Notes: generated by a model not told the origin, from the sequence alone. DNA of 8,191 nucleotides from Candidatus Bathyarchaeota archaeon (GCA_030607815.1 JAUWJG010000032.1:1-8191); one strand, 5' to 3'; shown: positions 1 to 6,697, numbered from the stretch's first letter. Numbers and translations are program-made.

Positions 1-257
1 ATGTTTATCGCTTTAACCTTTTTTCCACCGCGTTTACCAGGACGCATTAGATTGTTTACTAATCTTTCAACGATATTGACTTTAGATTTGATAAATCGTT
101 TATGTTCATGTCTCCCTCCGCTATGTGGAAGAATAACAGGTTTAAGGGCTATATACTTCTTTAAACCTGGGTCTTGAATCTCTGTGTTATCGAAACTCCA
201 TTTATTGAAGAGTTTGATTTCTATTTCTGTCTTTATTTTTTCACTTTTTTGAACCAA
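1..257 (-). CDS. rps7: Ribosomal protein S7 (uS7), N-terminal part, runs off the left edge
   Basis: This is the 5' part of small-subunit ribosomal protein S7, which nucleates assembly of the 30S head and lines the tRNA exit site. The minus strand reads an uninterrupted frame with landmarks of archaeal S7: NKWSF, then DPGLKKYIALKPVILPHSGG, RHEHKRF, and KVNIVERLVNNLMRPGK with the basic stretch GGKKVKA. About 85 codons are present and the C-terminal half lies outside the window. No ATG exists between the upstream in-frame stop (297-299) and the conserved part. I chose TTG at 257 because GGTG at 264-267 sits six bases before it; GTG at 266 is the alternative. The gene is divergent from EF-1A, whereas the two are usually codirectional in archaea. 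Identity is secure; the start is uncertain. Confidence 0.9.
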   Translation of the reverse strand, partial: MVQKSEKIKTEIEIKLFNKWSFDNTEIQDPGLKKYIALKPVILPHSGGRHEHKRFIKSKVNIVERLVNNLMRPGKRGGKKVKAIN

Positions 258-481
258 GAAGTACACCAATTCCAAAGTAACTTGTCGGACAGCATCTTAC
301 AATATAAACTTTATCCATACTTTCTATGGTACACGCATATATCTGCTCAATAATGCTCTTATAATTTATATAAATTTAATGTCTAAGAACAAAAATCTTT
401 AATATAAGTGATTCACCTAGCCATTATCCTAATTAGTATAACTTAAAATATATTATCACGAAAGAATGGATGCGATGAAAA
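258..481. promoter_or_regulatory. Divergent promoter region between rps7 and EF-1A
   Basis: This 224-base AT-rich spacer carries no gene. Three TATA-like elements are visible. On the minus strand TTTATATT (309-302) lies about 45 bases before the S7 start, a good distance for a short SD-bearing leader. On the plus strand TTAAAATATATTA (443-455) lies about 30 bases before the EF-1A ATG and would give a very short leader. Between them AATTTATATAAATT (363-376) is a perfect 14-base palindrome, exactly 106 bases from each chosen start, and could serve either direction. Archaeal TATA boxes normally sit about 25 bases before transcription start. No start site can be proven from sequence alone. Confidence 0.5.
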
Positions 482-1786
482 ATGAGTAGTTCAAAACCAC
501 ACTTGAACTTGGTTATAATAGGCCACGTAGATCATGGTAAAAGTACATGCATGGGTCACTTGCTTTTCCTGAAAGGCGCTATAGGTGCCCGTGCAATAAG
601 AGAGCACGAAGCTGAAGCTAAGAGAATCGGTGTGAGAGCCGATGAAGTCAAATATGCTTGGGTACTTGATAAACTTAAAGAAGAGCGGGAAAGGGGTATT
701 ACGATTGATCTTGCTTTTTGGAAGTTTGAAACAAATAAATATGTCTTTACAGTCATTGATGCCCCTGGACATCGAGACTTTGTCAAAAACATGATAACAG
801 GTACAAGTCAAGCCGACGCCGCTCTTCTTATCGTATCGGCGAAGAAGGGTGGTTATGAAGCAGGAACCGGACCTGGAGGTCAAACAAGAGAACATATTTT
901 TCTTGCATATACCTTAGGCGTTTCTCAAATACTTGTCGGTATCACAAAAATGGATGATTCCACCGTCAAGTGGAGCCAAGAAAGGTTTGAAGAAGTAAAA
1001 GACGGAGTTTCTGATCTATTAAAAATAACAGGTTACAACCCGGCTAAGATTTCCTTTATTCCAATTTCAGGTATTACAGGTGATAATCTAGTAGTGCCAA
1101 GCAAAAATATGGCTTGGTATAAAGGATTGACAGTTGAACAAGCTATCAATAATTTTATTGTTAAACCAAAACCCACCAAAAAATCATTAAGGGTTCCAAT
1201 TCAGGATACATATACAATCACCGGTATTGGAACAGTTCCTGTAGGAAGAGTTGAAACAGGAATCTTAAAAGTTGGAGATAAAGTTGTATTTATGCCCCAT
1301 GGAGCTAAAGGAGAAGTGCGAACAATAGAGACACACCATGTACAAATTCCAGAAGCAGGCCCTGGAGATAACATAGGGTTCAGTGTTAAAGGTGTTGCTA
1401 AAGGAGATGTTCACAGAGGTGACGTTCTCGGACATTTGAATGATCCCCCCTCGGTAGTTAAGGAGTTTATTGGCCAAATAATTGTTATACATCATCCAAC
1501 GGCAATAGCCGCCGGATATACACCAGTCCTCCATACCCATACAGCAACTATGGCAACGACTTTTTCTGAATTGATTCAGAAAATTGATCCAAGAACCGGG
1601 CAGGTTATTGAAGAGAAACCTTCATTTTTAAAGACCGGAGATGGTGCTTTAGTAAAGTTTCGACCACTCCGACCAATCGTAATTGAAGAATATTCCAATA
1701 TTCCACAACTCGGTCGATTTGCTATTAGAGATATGGGCACAACTGTTGCAGCTGGTGTTGTAAGAAAAATCACGGAGAAAACATAA
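482..1786 (+). CDS. tuf: Translation elongation factor 1-alpha (EF-1A / aEF-Tu)
   Basis: This GTPase delivers aminoacyl-tRNA to the ribosomal A site. Its 434 residues match the usual archaeal length. Domain I has the P-loop GHVDHGKS (14-21), the switch I threonine in RGITID (T74), and G3 DAPGH (93-97) in the archaeal/eukaryotic DAPGHRDF form. The SGITGDN segment corresponds to the G5 region. Domains II and III follow, with GTVPVGRVETG, the HHPTAIAAGYTPVLHTHT block and the C-terminal RFAIRDMGTTVAAGVV. The G4 motif reads TKMD (155-158) where NKMD is expected; the threonine is codon ACA. The start is fixed by a TGA at 476-478 in the same frame just upstream. No strong SD is seen. S10 follows after 96 bases, an archaeal pairing. 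The gene is intact. Confidence 0.98.
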   Translation: MSSSKPHLNLVIIGHVDHGKSTCMGHLLFLKGAIGARAIREHEAEAKRIGVRADEVKYAWVLDKLKEERERGITIDLAFWKFETNKYVFTVIDAPGHRDFVKNMITGTSQADAALLIVSAKKGGYEAGTGPGGQTREHIFLAYTLGVSQILVGITKMDDSTVKWSQERFEEVKDGVSDLLKITGYNPAKISFIPISGITGDNLVVPSKNMAWYKGLTVEQAINNFIVKPKPTKKSLRVPIQDTYTITGIGTVPVGRVETGILKVGDKVVFMPHGAKGEVRTIETHHVQIPEAGPGDNIGFSVKGVAKGDVHRGDVLGHLNDPPSVVKEFIGQIIVIHHPTAIAAGYTPVLHTHTATMATTFSELIQKIDPRTGQVIEEKPSFLKTGDGALVKFRPLRPIVIEEYSNIPQLGRFAIRDMGTTVAAGVVRKITEKT

Positions 1787-1882
1787 CTAAAATTATCTAA
1801 CTTTACTATTTATGGTATATCTTCTTTAATATCGAGGTTATAAATTACTGAGACAGAAAATGAATATGTAGGCGGAGTTTAT
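1787..1882 (+). promoter_or_regulatory. EF-1A / S10 spacer with possible S10 promoter and SD
   Basis: The 96-base spacer contains a TATA-like GGTTATAAATTA near 1834-1846, about 40 bases before S10, so S10 may have its own promoter as well as readthrough from EF-1A. GGCGGAG at 1871-1877 is the Shine-Dalgarno site that supports the S10 ATG at 1883. A pyrimidine-rich stretch just after the EF-1A stop (about 1797-1810) could slow transcription, but no hairpin is evident. Confidence 0.4.
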
Positions 1883-2191
1883 ATGGTACAAAAGGCACGA
1901 ATTCACCTCAAAAGTACGGATATATCTCGTTTAGAGGGAATATGTTCTGAAATAAAAAACATAGCTGATAAAATAGGTGTTAAATTAGCTGGACCTATTC
2001 CTTTACCAACAAAACGATTAGTTGTTCCTGTTAGAAAAACTCCTTGTGGTCAGGGTAACCCTTCTTGGGACCACTATGAGATGCGTATTCATAAAAGGCT
2101 AATCGATATTGATGCTCATGAACGCGTGATGAGACGAATCATGAGAATTAGGATCCCTGATAATGTCTATATAGAGATAACATTAATTTAA
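1883..2191 (+). CDS. rps10: Ribosomal protein S10 (uS10)
   Basis: This is small-subunit protein S10 of the 30S head. All 102 residues are as expected for archaea. Recognisable blocks are QKARIHLKSTD at the N terminus, the GPIPLPTKRLVVPVRKTPCG loop that reaches toward S3/S14, WDHYEMRIHKRLIDIDA, and the end NVYIEITLI. GGCGGAG sits at normal distance before the ATG. The gene follows EF-1A on the same strand, a common archaeal arrangement, and converges on the cysteine synthase with only 22 bases between stops. A second copy of its last nine codons plus the following ten bases occurs near 7238-7277. Intact. Confidence 0.97.
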   Translation: MVQKARIHLKSTDISRLEGICSEIKNIADKIGVKLAGPIPLPTKRLVVPVRKTPCGQGNPSWDHYEMRIHKRLIDIDAHERVMRRIMRIRIPDNVYIEITLI

Positions 2192-2213
2192 AAAACTTAA
2201 ATTCTTACTATTA
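2192..2213. terminator. Convergent 3' junction, T-rich in both directions
   Basis: Only 22 bases separate the S10 and cysteine synthase stops. On the plus strand a run of seven T follows at 2219-2225, inside the cysteine synthase 3' end; on the minus strand the junction reads into TTTTTT at 2190-2195. Archaeal termination commonly uses T-runs without a hairpin, so both genes could terminate here. No stem is visible. Confidence 0.35.
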
Positions 2214-3188
2214 TTACCTTTTTTTAGATATAGGTATTCCATCACTGTAAGCACAGGGGATTTTATATTTCCTCACACATGCTAGGCATCGAATAGGATT
2301 GCAGAGTTCTGTACTCAAATATTTTTCTCCACCATCAGGAGCAATCATTACCATAACGCCTTCCTCAATTTCACTAGCCTTCTGACATGCTATATGGAAT
2401 ATGGCTCCTGAGCTTGGTCCTACAAAAATACCTTCAGTAAGGGCGATAAGTCTTGCAGTTTCTTCTGCATCCTCTGGAGATACTTCATAAATTTCATCTA
2501 CAAGTTCTTGCTTCCAGATTTTTGGAACATACTGTGTTTGCAGGTTCTTTAAACCTTGTATTGATGTATTTGGTTTAGGTTGGACCCCAATTATCTTAAT
2601 TTCAGAATTATACTCTTTAAGTTTCTTTGAAACCCCTACCAATGTACCTGTTGTTCCAATACCTGTGAGAAAATGGGTAACTTTACCCTTTGTATCTCTC
2701 CATATTTCTTCCCCTGTAGTTTCATAATGAGCTAGAACATTAGCTTGGTTAGCAAATTGATTTGGCATAAAATATTTTTCTGGATTATTCTGGACAATTT
2801 CATGTGCTAAATCTTCTGCACCATCCATTCCTTTAGACCCTTCACTTAGTATGATTTTCGCGCCTAGGACAAAAAGGATTTGTCGTCTTTCTAAAGACAT
2901 AGTCTCAGGCATAACAAGGGTTAACTTATAACCCTTTGCGCGACAGACTAAACCAAGACCAATTCCAGTATTTCCACTAGTTGGTTCTATGACTATCTTA
3001 TTTTTTGTGAGTTCCCCGGTTTCTTCGGCTTTTTCAATCATGTACTTTGCTATCCGATCCTTAATTGATCCTCCAGGATTAAATTTTTCAAGTTTTAGAT
3101 ACATTTTTAATTTAGGATTTGGATTTAATGAATTCACTTCAACCATTGGTGTATTTCCAATGAGATCGACAATATTCTTCACAATCAT
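2214..3188 (-). CDS. cysM: Cysteine synthase (PLP-dependent, fold type II) with C-terminal Cys cluster
   Basis: This cytosolic enzyme makes cysteine from an activated serine and a sulfide donor by beta-replacement on PLP. Its 324 residues show LIGNTP (9-14), the Schiff-base lysine in NPGGSIKDR (K43), the substrate loop TSGNTG (70-75), the phosphate-binding loop GIGTTGT (176-182), EGIFVGPSSGA and PDGGEKYLST. The last two fit the CysM-like branch, so the acceptor may be O-acetylserine or O-phosphoserine; sequence alone does not decide. The tail is unusual, with C296, C301, C304 and C312 spaced C-x4-C-x2-C-x7-C, suggesting a bound zinc or Fe-S centre or redox control. The start is ATG with GGAG about 12 bases upstream. 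There is no operon partner. The general function is sure; substrate is not. Confidence 0.93.
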   Translation of the reverse strand: MIVKNIVDLIGNTPMVEVNSLNPNPKLKMYLKLEKFNPGGSIKDRIAKYMIEKAEETGELTKNKIVIEPTSGNTGIGLGLVCRAKGYKLTLVMPETMSLERRQILFVLGAKIILSEGSKGMDGAEDLAHEIVQNNPEKYFMPNQFANQANVLAHYETTGEEIWRDTKGKVTHFLTGIGTTGTLVGVSKKLKEYNSEIKIIGVQPKPNTSIQGLKNLQTQYVPKIWKQELVDEIYEVSPEDAEETARLIALTEGIFVGPSSGAIFHIACQKASEIEEGVMVMIAPDGGEKYLSTELCNPIRCLACVRKYKIPCAYSDGIPISKKR

Positions 3189-3423
3189 ATAATTTCTTCT
3201 CCAATTATTGCGATATACTTCTACTTTTTGAAGGATCTATTCATTCATCATATGTACTTGTAGCTTTCACGTTATTTACATACCTCTTACTAAAAAATTT
3301 GACGTTTTACTTAGACAATATGTTGATACAAGAACAATTTCTTAATATTACCCGTAGCATCCTACATCCGAATAAACTGTATAAACATACAAATAAAAAA
3401 GTAATTACTTGGTTATTGAGATA
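3189..3423. promoter_or_regulatory. Intergenic region upstream of cysteine synthase and the ZIP relic
   Basis: This 235-base AT-rich spacer has no convincing frame. On the minus strand GGAGAAG near 3197-3203 is the SD-like site for cysteine synthase, and AGTATATCG near 3210-3218 is a possible TATA element. On the plus strand a GTATAAACATAC segment near 3379-3390 may be the old promoter of the transporter relic. Confidence 0.3.
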
Positions 3424-4182
3424 ATGATTGAAGCCCTCTTTCTTAGTAAAATTGCAGACTCAGAAATGGGAATCGGTGGGATACTTTTGGTTCTCCGTGG
3501 AAGAACAAGTGACCATTTCATCGCCAGTTCAATGTGGGTTCTGTTTCTTGTGTGATACTTCTCATCTTATTCCTCATCCTTTTCTCAGAAGCCTTAGACT
3601 TAACTTTCTATTTTAATGTCTTTCTAGCCTTTGCCGTTGGATCAATTACTGTGACAATCTTAGATACAGTCTTGCCACATCTCGAGCTGGGGAAAAAGGA
3701 AGACTGTATTATCAAGTCAAAACAATTACAATCCGGATTACTAATACTAATCGGAATCACAATATACAATATACCTGAAGGCGTGCTCAGTAGTACTGGT
3801 TACTCACTTCAGCCGCAGCTTGGACTATTAATAGCCGTGGCAGTTTTCTTTCATAATATGCCTAAATGTATAGCAACTGCAATTCTCTTGATTTCTGCGG
3901 GGGATAAAGAAAAGAGATGTAATTCTAGCAAAAGTTATTTCAGGTTTAGCAAAACCACTTGGAGTACTTCTGGGAGGGATCTTACTTGTCAACACATCGG
4001 ATGAGACGATTGGTTTTGCGCTTGCCTTCACAACTGGCGTAATGACGTATATTAAAGCTGCCAAGCTCAAACCAATTACGCATAAACATGGCCATAAATA
4101 TGTCGTATCTATGAGCCTTCTTTGGGGAATGATATTTGTGATGATTCTTAACAACTTACCCCTAATTATGGACCACGAATAA
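3424..4182 (+). pseudogene. Decayed ZIP-family divalent metal transporter (two frameshifts)
   Basis: Three plus-strand segments together spell one ZIP (ZupT-like) transporter of about 252 codons, an integral membrane importer of zinc or iron. The first segment, from ATG 3424, gives MIEALFLSKIADSEMGIGGI and hits TGA at 3553. The middle segment, in another frame, carries LFSEALDL, GLLILIGITIYNIPEG (motif at 3765-3782) and AVAVFFHNMPKC (motif at 3852-3869). The last segment returns to the first frame near 3905-3916, with VISGLAKPLGVLLGGILLV and GFALAFTTGVM, ending at TAA 4180-4182. Intact ZIPs have HNIPEG-type motifs in TM4 and TM5. Here the first has Y for H and the second has KC for EG, each one base change away. 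The shifts cancel in net frame, but ligand loss argues against a working protein. Confidence 0.82.
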
Positions 4183-4193
4183 GATTAATCTCC

Positions 4194-4502
4194 GTGTTGA
4201 CAACAGCTGAACTTGATATAGATGAACCGTATAAGGATGATTTATGTGGAAACTGTGAAAAATACATAATCGCTTTTCCCACTAAAGCTTTGGAACCATA
4301 TAAACTAAAGATCAATCGTTGTCTGACGTACGTTGCAGAAGATCCAAATGCTAAAAACGTCCCAGACGATGTAATGAAAATTGAAAAGAGACTCATTAAA
4401 AAAAATATTCCGCATAGCTATATAGAATGTGCAACAGGCATTGAGACTTGTTCTATTGGGAAACCTCTTAGGACTGAGAAAACCATGCCACTAAAGACTT
4501 AA
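4194..4502 (+). pseudogene. C-terminal relic of a QueG-like [4Fe-4S] reductase
   Basis: The 102-residue frame opens with GTG only 11 bases after the ZIP relic and matches just the C-terminal ferredoxin-like part of the epoxyqueuosine reductase (QueG) / double-cluster Fe-S family. Matching features are LTTAELDIDEPY, CGNC, FPTKALEPYKLKINRCLTY, and IECATGIETCSIGKP. The cobalamin-binding N-terminal domain of QueG is absent. The first cluster motif CxxCxxCxxxCP keeps C18 and C21 but has Y24 (TAC) and F28 (TTT). The second keeps C79 and C86 but has G82 (GGC), and S87 replaces the usual proline. Each lost cysteine is one base change from TGC or TGT. With neither cluster complete and the catalytic half gone, I call it a remnant although the frame is still open. 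The exact subfamily is uncertain. Confidence 0.6.
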
Positions 4503-4503
4503 T

Positions 4504-4662
4504 CTAAAATAGTGACATTTTATGGATAAATAATGTCATGTTTTTGTTCCTCGCTGAAATCAAGTCTCCTGCGATGATGGTGGGATCAACTTGAGTTTTC
4601 GTCTTCGTCACTATTACAACTACCCCCTTAGCTTCTTTAAGAGCTGTCTCGAAGCAGTTGAT
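4504..4662 (-). pseudogene. Possible protein fragment, minus strand, unassigned
   Basis: Between an in-frame TGA (4663-4665) and a TAG (4504-4506) the minus strand is open for about 52 codons with a protein-like pattern: FETALKEAKGVVVIVTKTKT, then VDPTIIAGDLISARNKNMTL. An amphipathic helix leading into a VVVIV strand and an acidic/Ala helix loosely recalls a TIR or related Rossmann-like fold, but the match is weak. No start codon lies at its beginning, so it would be a C-terminal relic. The forward strand of this spacer (4503-4744) holds nothing. Confidence 0.25.
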
Positions 4663-4759
4663 TCATTAACATCTAATCACTTTATCAATTAAAATAAATT
4701 GAATAGTATGTAATTTTTAAAAAGGTGCACACTACTTATACTATTTGTGTGAAATAGAT

Positions 4760-5128
4760 ATGAAACAAAATCAAATCCATTTTTTTGTAGAATGTACTAT
4801 ATCTGAAGGAAATCTTGATAACTTTAAAGACATAGCTAGAAAGATTAGTACTTTAATTCAGGACAATGAACCTAACACAAAAACATATCAATGGTATTTA
4901 AACCGTGAAGGTACCAAATGTATCATACATGAAGTATATCCAGATTCCGAAGTAATGCTTGCTCATGGTCGAGTAAAAGACTTCAGAAAAATGCTTTCTC
5001 AAATGGTAAAGATCGCTCCGATCACAAGTTTTTATGTGTTAGGTGATCTTACAGAAGAAGCAAAAAAAGTTATGACGGGTTCATCAGGGGATAATATATA
5101 TTCTTCATTTACAGGATTCACAAGATAA
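4760..5128 (+). CDS. Antibiotic-biosynthesis-monooxygenase (ABM/YgiN-like) domain protein
   Basis: This is a 122-residue single-domain protein of the dimeric alpha/beta ABM fold. The family includes cofactor-free quinol and polyketide monooxygenases, heme-degrading enzymes and many proteins of unknown role. Features seen are a first strand IHFFVECTI, then EGNLDNFKDIARKISTLIQ, the EPNTKTYQWYLNREGTKCII hairpin, HEVYPDSEVMLAH, and a last strand ITSFYVLGDL. The C terminus ends GFTR, common in this family. I start at ATG 4760; a TTG five codons upstream is in frame but lacks support. A TTTTTAAAAAGG element near 4713-4725 could be the TATA box, implying a short leader. There are no frame defects. 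It stands alone, so the substrate cannot be inferred. Confidence 0.75.
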   Translation: MKQNQIHFFVECTISEGNLDNFKDIARKISTLIQDNEPNTKTYQWYLNREGTKCIIHEVYPDSEVMLAHGRVKDFRKMLSQMVKIAPITSFYVLGDLTEEAKKVMTGSSGDNIYSSFTGFTR

Positions 5129-5205
5129 ACTTGTATCCCCTTCCAATGATCAATCTGAAATTAAGCCTTTCCAAAACCAGAAGAAAATTCTATCTTTAAT
5201 TTTTA

Positions 5206-5592
5206 TTATTTTTTATTAAACTCTTTCTTGTTAATGTTCACTTTCAAACTTTTGAAGTATACGGGTGATTTACTAGAAGAGCCCGTTAATGTAAATGAGC
5301 TGTTAATATGAATTTTGAAGCAAGTCTCTTTAGTTGATCCTACATATGTTATGAATAACTCTCCTGGCTTACCTACTTTGCTCTCCTCATGAACTAATTT
5401 AATGTGTCTATCTCTAATGGTAAACCAAGATTCGATTTCTCTTCTCATAATAGATTCTATAGAGTCGAATGGTAATCCTTTATATTCAAGTTTAAACTTC
5501 ACCGTTAAGGCTTTCCTACACTCTTTGGTAAGAGCAACGATATATACAAACTTTTTCTCTACACGCTCAGAACCTTTCAACTTATCTGTCAA
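5206..5592 (-). CDS. Hypothetical protein, 128 residues, unrecognised
   Basis: I do not recognise this protein. The frame is open for 128 codons from a TTG start. TGAGG lies six bases before that TTG, which supports both the start and the strand. The protein is basic, with no signal peptide or membrane segment. It has a hydrophobic strand KKFVYIVAL near the N terminus, a probable helix FDSIESIMRREIESWF in the middle, and alternating polar/hydrophobic strands FITYVG, CFKIHI and FKSLKVNI toward a Lys/Asn-rich end. This suggests a small alpha/beta or beta-rich cytosolic domain. It converges on the ABM-domain gene with 77 bases between. A 98-codon frame on the other strand (5402-5698) overlaps it but lacks such support. 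Reality as a gene is likely; function is unknown. Confidence 0.55.
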   Translation of the reverse strand: MTDKLKGSERVEKKFVYIVALTKECRKALTVKFKLEYKGLPFDSIESIMRREIESWFTIRDRHIKLVHEESKVGKPGELFITYVGSTKETCFKIHINSSFTLTGSSSKSPVYFKSLKVNINKKEFNKK

Positions 5593-5848
5593 AGAGAATC
5601 CTCAACTTCATAGTTATATCGTGCAGACTAGAAATACTTTTCTTTTAGTTTGTTGGTTAAAAAATTTTTCAATTTTTTTAAATAAAAAAGTAAATTAATT
5701 ACCCGACAAAAGTTAAGTGGAATTAATTCTCTCCAAATAATCTTTTTGAACTTACACACTCTTAAAAGAGCCTTAGTCTCCAGAAAAACCCAGAAATCTC
5801 ACCCTGATTTTAAACAAAAAGAGGAATGTTATGATTGTTAAGTTCGGT
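5593..5848. other. Non-coding AT-rich spacer
   Basis: I find no supported gene here. On the minus strand it should contain the promoter of the 128-residue protein: a TTTAAAAAAATTG tract near 5669-5681 is a candidate TATA region. CTCTTAAAAGAG at 5760-5771 is a short imperfect palindrome just beyond the exported-protein relic and may be a remnant of its 3' end. Confidence 0.3.
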
Positions 5849-6422
5849 TCAATATTTTACTTTAGGGTTGAATGCTTCAAAGATTCCGTTGGGGTTTCCT
5901 TGCCAGCACCAAACATGTAGGTCGTAGTGCTAGGGTTGTTCTTCATTATGCGATTCCATAGGTCCATACATAGTAGTTCCTTCGAACAGTATTAGCGGGG
6001 GAATTAGGTCATGTCCAGTCCTTGGGCATGTCGTAATCAAACCAAGGTCCAGTATAGGAACCATCTGTTCCAATCTCCAACAAGAAGTATTCAACCTTTA
6101 CCAGTCTTAGGCCGTTTTCGGTTTCGACGTACAATAATATTTCTGGAGTTCATTCGTCTACATTTAAATCGCTTATTTGTGTGAAGTTTACGTAGTGAAT
6201 ACCCCTTTCTAATCCTGAGAGCGCCACGCACTCTTCTGTAGATACTTACCCATCAGCTAGTACAATCGATACATCATGGTATTTAGTGGTAGCCTATCGT
6301 GTTTTTTCTAGAAGTTTTGCTGTTATAGAATTTATTGAATTTGGAGTTGCGAACGCTATAGAAATTGCATCTAAGCTCAAGATTAGCGAAAATATGGTCA
6401 GTATACTTCTAGTTTTCTTCAT
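5849..6422 (-). pseudogene. Decayed secreted protein of an uncharacterised HYDLHVW-motif family
   Basis: The minus strand spells a near-full-length exported protein of about 190 codons broken by four stops and one frameshift. It begins at ATG 6422 with a signal peptide, MKKTRSILTIFSLILS then AISIAFA, with likely cleavage after A25. In the same frame follow TAG (6294-6296), ATTKYHDVSIVLADG, TAA (6246-6248), the segment containing GLERGIHYVN, TGA (6150-6152), then PEILLYVETENGLRLVKVEY and GPWFDYDMPKD. Near 6015 the frame shifts by one base to GHDLIPPLILFEGTTMYGPM, then TAG (5930-5932), then HYDLHVWCWQGNPNGIFEAF ending at TGA 5849-5851. From memory, secreted proteins of unknown function in actinobacteria and halophilic archaea share GxHYVN, PExLLYE...VEYF and HYDLHVWxWxxNPxGxFxxxNPxVxC. 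The family's final Cys is Tyr (TAT) here. Stops of all three types rule out recoding. Confidence 0.75.
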
Positions 6423-6498
6423 TTTTTCTCTCGTTTTTTATATACTTTGCTTGTTCTTTACTAACATAAACTGGTGAAATACAACTACAAACATAATT

Positions 6499-6684
6499 CT
6501 ACATACTATTTATGGATCGTAAACACGTAGCGCAGAAAGTTTTAGTTAAATCTAGAGGTGCTTCATAATTCCGTTTACGTTTTAAGCATGAATGACGTCT
6601 ACCATTTTCGTTTCTTGGTTCCCAATGTCCATCCATAAATTTCCAGTGAATGTTCACCGAACAATATTTACATGCACCTATCTC
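6499..6684 (-). pseudogene. Small zinc-ribbon-like protein with damaged 5' end
   Basis: The minus strand is open for 61 codons and reads like a small zinc-binding protein: ACKYCSVNIHWKFMDGHWEP, then RNENGRRHSCLKRKRN and a second knuckle FCATCLRS near the end, stop TAG at 6499-6501. The pattern CxxC, HxC and CxxC with aromatic IHW between is typical of short archaeal zinc fingers of unknown role. There is no start codon before the first CxxC in this frame. An ATG at 6697 in a neighbouring frame reads MVDIRDRCM then TAA, so one lost or gained base near 6674-6680 would join MVDIRD to the zinc knuckle. Either the gene is newly broken or the base call is wrong. It lies just upstream of, and codirectional with, the exported-protein relic. 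Confidence 0.5.
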
Positions 6685-6697
6685 TTATATCAACCAT

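Noticed and set aside
1803..1814. TACTATTTATGG occurs here and again at 6504-6515
   Set aside because: A 12-base AT-rich match with unrelated flanks, one copy inside the zinc-ribbon frame; likely chance.
3534..4004. Plus-strand 156-codon frame as an independent membrane protein gene
   Set aside because: It is the middle frame of the ZIP transporter relic; homology continues in another frame on both sides.
5402..5698. Plus-strand 98-codon frame
   Set aside because: It overlaps the 128-residue minus-strand gene, which has an SD site and a charged, protein-like composition; this one is Ser/Leu/Phe-rich and unsupported.
5849..6422. Stop-codon recoding (selenocysteine or pyrrolysine) in the exported protein
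   Set aside because: TAG, TAA and TGA all occur and there is also a frameshift, so decay is simpler than recoding.
6286..6477. Plus-strand 63-codon frame with a hydrophobic tail
   Set aside because: It is antisense to the signal peptide and N terminus of the exported-protein relic, which has the better explanation.
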